NCBI GenBank assembly: GCA_963377175.1
Contig: CAUJNA010003804.1
Location: 102,501-166,500, forward strand
Length of the DNA: 64,000 nucleotides
Reading direction: 5' to 3'
DNA from: Effrenium voratum
Taxonomy: Eukaryota > Sar > Dinophyceae > Suessiales > Symbiodiniaceae
Of the stretch, positions 62,915 to 64,000 are shown in pieces. Position 1 is the stretch's first letter. Each line of letters opens with the position of its first letter. Both the position numbers and the translations under genes were made by a program. Under the pieces are notes generated by a model that did no database searches, was not told the origin of the DNA, and saw nothing but the letters and a program-made list of their open reading frames with translations.

Positions 62915-62936
62915 AGCGCTGTGTTTCCGCAGCGCT
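62915..62936. repeat. Palindrome family member 13
   Basis: AGCGCTGTG, loop TTTC, CGCAGCGCT: a 9-bp stem with one G-T pair, inside the transposase-like frame. Confidence 0.8.
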
Positions 62937-64000
62937 CTTTTGGGGGCCGCTGAGCGAAAAGGCTGACAAGTTGTGGATCAGTTCAAAATCAGGAAACTCT
63001 GTCTTGATGGTCTGCGAGACAAGGGCGAGCCATGCAGCCATCCTTGCAAAGCACCTGTTGAAAACGATCGGCGAAACGCTGCCTCCCACACTCCTGTGCC
63101 CAGCGCCCAGTTGAATCAAACGAGGTCTTTCCAGCCACTTCAGCACCTGGCAGTCAGATCAAGTCTTTGAAGCTCTGAAAACTTATCACGGGCTTCGCGA
63201 CTCAGTGCTGTCTAGAAGCGTGCTGTGTGTAACCACTGGAGGTGGCTGTTTTCTGCACGAAGAGCACATGCAGCCTTTGAGCAAAGGTTGTCAAGCAGGT
63301 TTGCGCTGCACTCATGTCCATCTGGCTCTTGTCAAATCTGCGTAAAATTCTGATCTCCTCATCAGCAGCGTCGGTCTTTACTCGCAATATCCTTAGATTT
63401 GCAACACAGTTTTTCTTTGAAATGGCGACATACTCAAGCAAGCCTGATGCCTACTAAGTCTCTCGTGAGCTGTGGCCAAGAACGCATCCGCAAGAAGGAT
63501 AAATCGCCCCATCGGCTTCTGCAGAGAAGAATGACGATGCTTGGCCGACTGCAAGTCTCTCATGCCACTGTGACGCAGAAATTCGGCGTCCATGTGCCGA
63601 ACCTTAGCGCGACGAGACACTATGGCCACACTTGCGGCATGTGTGTTAAAACATGTCCACTTTTGAGCCTAGCAACATGCTTCGCAAACATCACCTTCAA
63701 ATCTGGCGAATGCCAAATCAGCGCAGTCATAGACTCCTTTCCAGATATGAATTGCTGCATGTATTCCTGAAGCGTCTCGTCAAGATGCCATTTCTTTGCA
63801 AACCTTAGCCAGCAAGGCAGCTGTCTGTTAGTTGTCCGTTCCGCGCAGGGTTGTTTACTGGGAATGCAACACGTGAGGACTGCGCTGAGTTGCCGCTGGA
63901 CAGCATGCGCGCTGTCGCGCAGTCGAATCTTCATAGCTGGAAAAGTCTCGGCAGGAAAGTGGTCCCGAAGTGAGAGTAAACGGCCGGCTCTCAGTTCATC

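Larger units (their letters stand above)
61266..63964 (-). pseudogene. hAT-like transposase, broken and running toward the window edge
   Basis: Successive minus-strand frames. 63934-63620 encodes RLRDSAHAVQRQL and LQEYMQQFISGKESMTALIW. 63629-63393 encodes AKHRHSSLQKPMGRFILLADAFLATAHERL. 63441-63202 encodes KTDAADEEIRILRRFDKSQMD. 63146-61923 encodes the core, with FPDFELIHNLSAFSL, and ASAAGTAQSERDF followed by RDRAFLGPYFKAFERRL. 61880-61266 encodes SLGALVVNDYLLAEG and GFGPWVKYKGPAKGT. The SSAxSER-like element followed by R..L resembles the C-terminal dimerisation region of hAT transposases, and the whole recalls a family repeated in dinoflagellate genomes. Frame changes near 63620, 63420, 63170 and 61900 show that it is not functional as read. 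The N-terminal end lies beyond the window. Confidence 0.55.

Overview
The window has two very different kinds of DNA. Positions 1601-23072 are AT-rich and gene-dense and form one complete integrated virus-like element. The rest is roughly GC-balanced and repeat-laden, with broken retroelements, satellites and a one-directional set of genes with short introns. The flanks look like a dinoflagellate nuclear genome (Symbiodiniaceae-like or a relative). Reasons are a copia-like Gag with two CCCH fingers, a retroelement with a methyltransferase-like LFAG/GGA domain, a minus-strand gene array, a possible GA-AG intron and abundant simple repeats. This host call is an inference.

The element (about 21.5 kb) is a polinton-like virus (PLV). 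It has 0.8 kb terminal inverted repeats starting AGCAAGAAGG, flanked by a 5-bp target duplication GTTAG. It encodes a double jelly-roll major capsid protein, a single jelly-roll penton (frameshifted), an A32/FtsK-type packaging ATPase, a DDE (rve) integrase, a family B DNA polymerase fused to an SF1 helicase (frameshifted), a lipase-like protein, a C5-methyltransferase-like protein, a fibre with an S74-type chaperone end (two frameshifts) and about a dozen small proteins. From left to right it holds a TIR zinc-finger gene, methyltransferase and small genes (minus); ATPase (plus); a virion cluster with MCP and lipase (minus); penton, zinc/proline protein and fibre (plus); then the replication and integration arm (plus) and the second TIR zinc-finger gene. 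Seven copies of a TTTAAAGAAAT box precede the replication-arm, TIR and small regulatory-looking genes but no recognised virion gene, which suggests an early promoter class. Perfect AT-rich hairpins lie at several gene boundaries.

The left flank (1-1600) holds a 0.5 kb segment repeated at 44582-45090 and a long CT microsatellite. From 23.1 to 45.6 kb I see degenerate retroelement ORFs (24.9-26.8 and 29-31.5 kb), a 320-bp satellite in nearly five copies (38.67-40.2 kb), and several minisatellites and GA/GAGTGA arrays (41-44.1 kb), but no convincing intact host gene. From 45.6 to 49.9 kb lies a copia-like gag-protease remnant.

From 50.3 kb to the end most credible genes read on the minus strand: small acidic or basic proteins, a multi-exon gene of unknown function, a three-exon DNA cytosine-5 methyltransferase whose exons join exactly in frame, and a broken hAT-like transposase that runs to the window edge. 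This 13 kb block carries thirteen members of a short palindrome family, core CTGYG-N4-CRCAG in twelve of them, with variable but self-complementary arms. Several abut start or stop codons and one (with a longer loop) sits inside a tRNA-like sequence. The integrated PLV and this palindrome family are the two observations most worth following.
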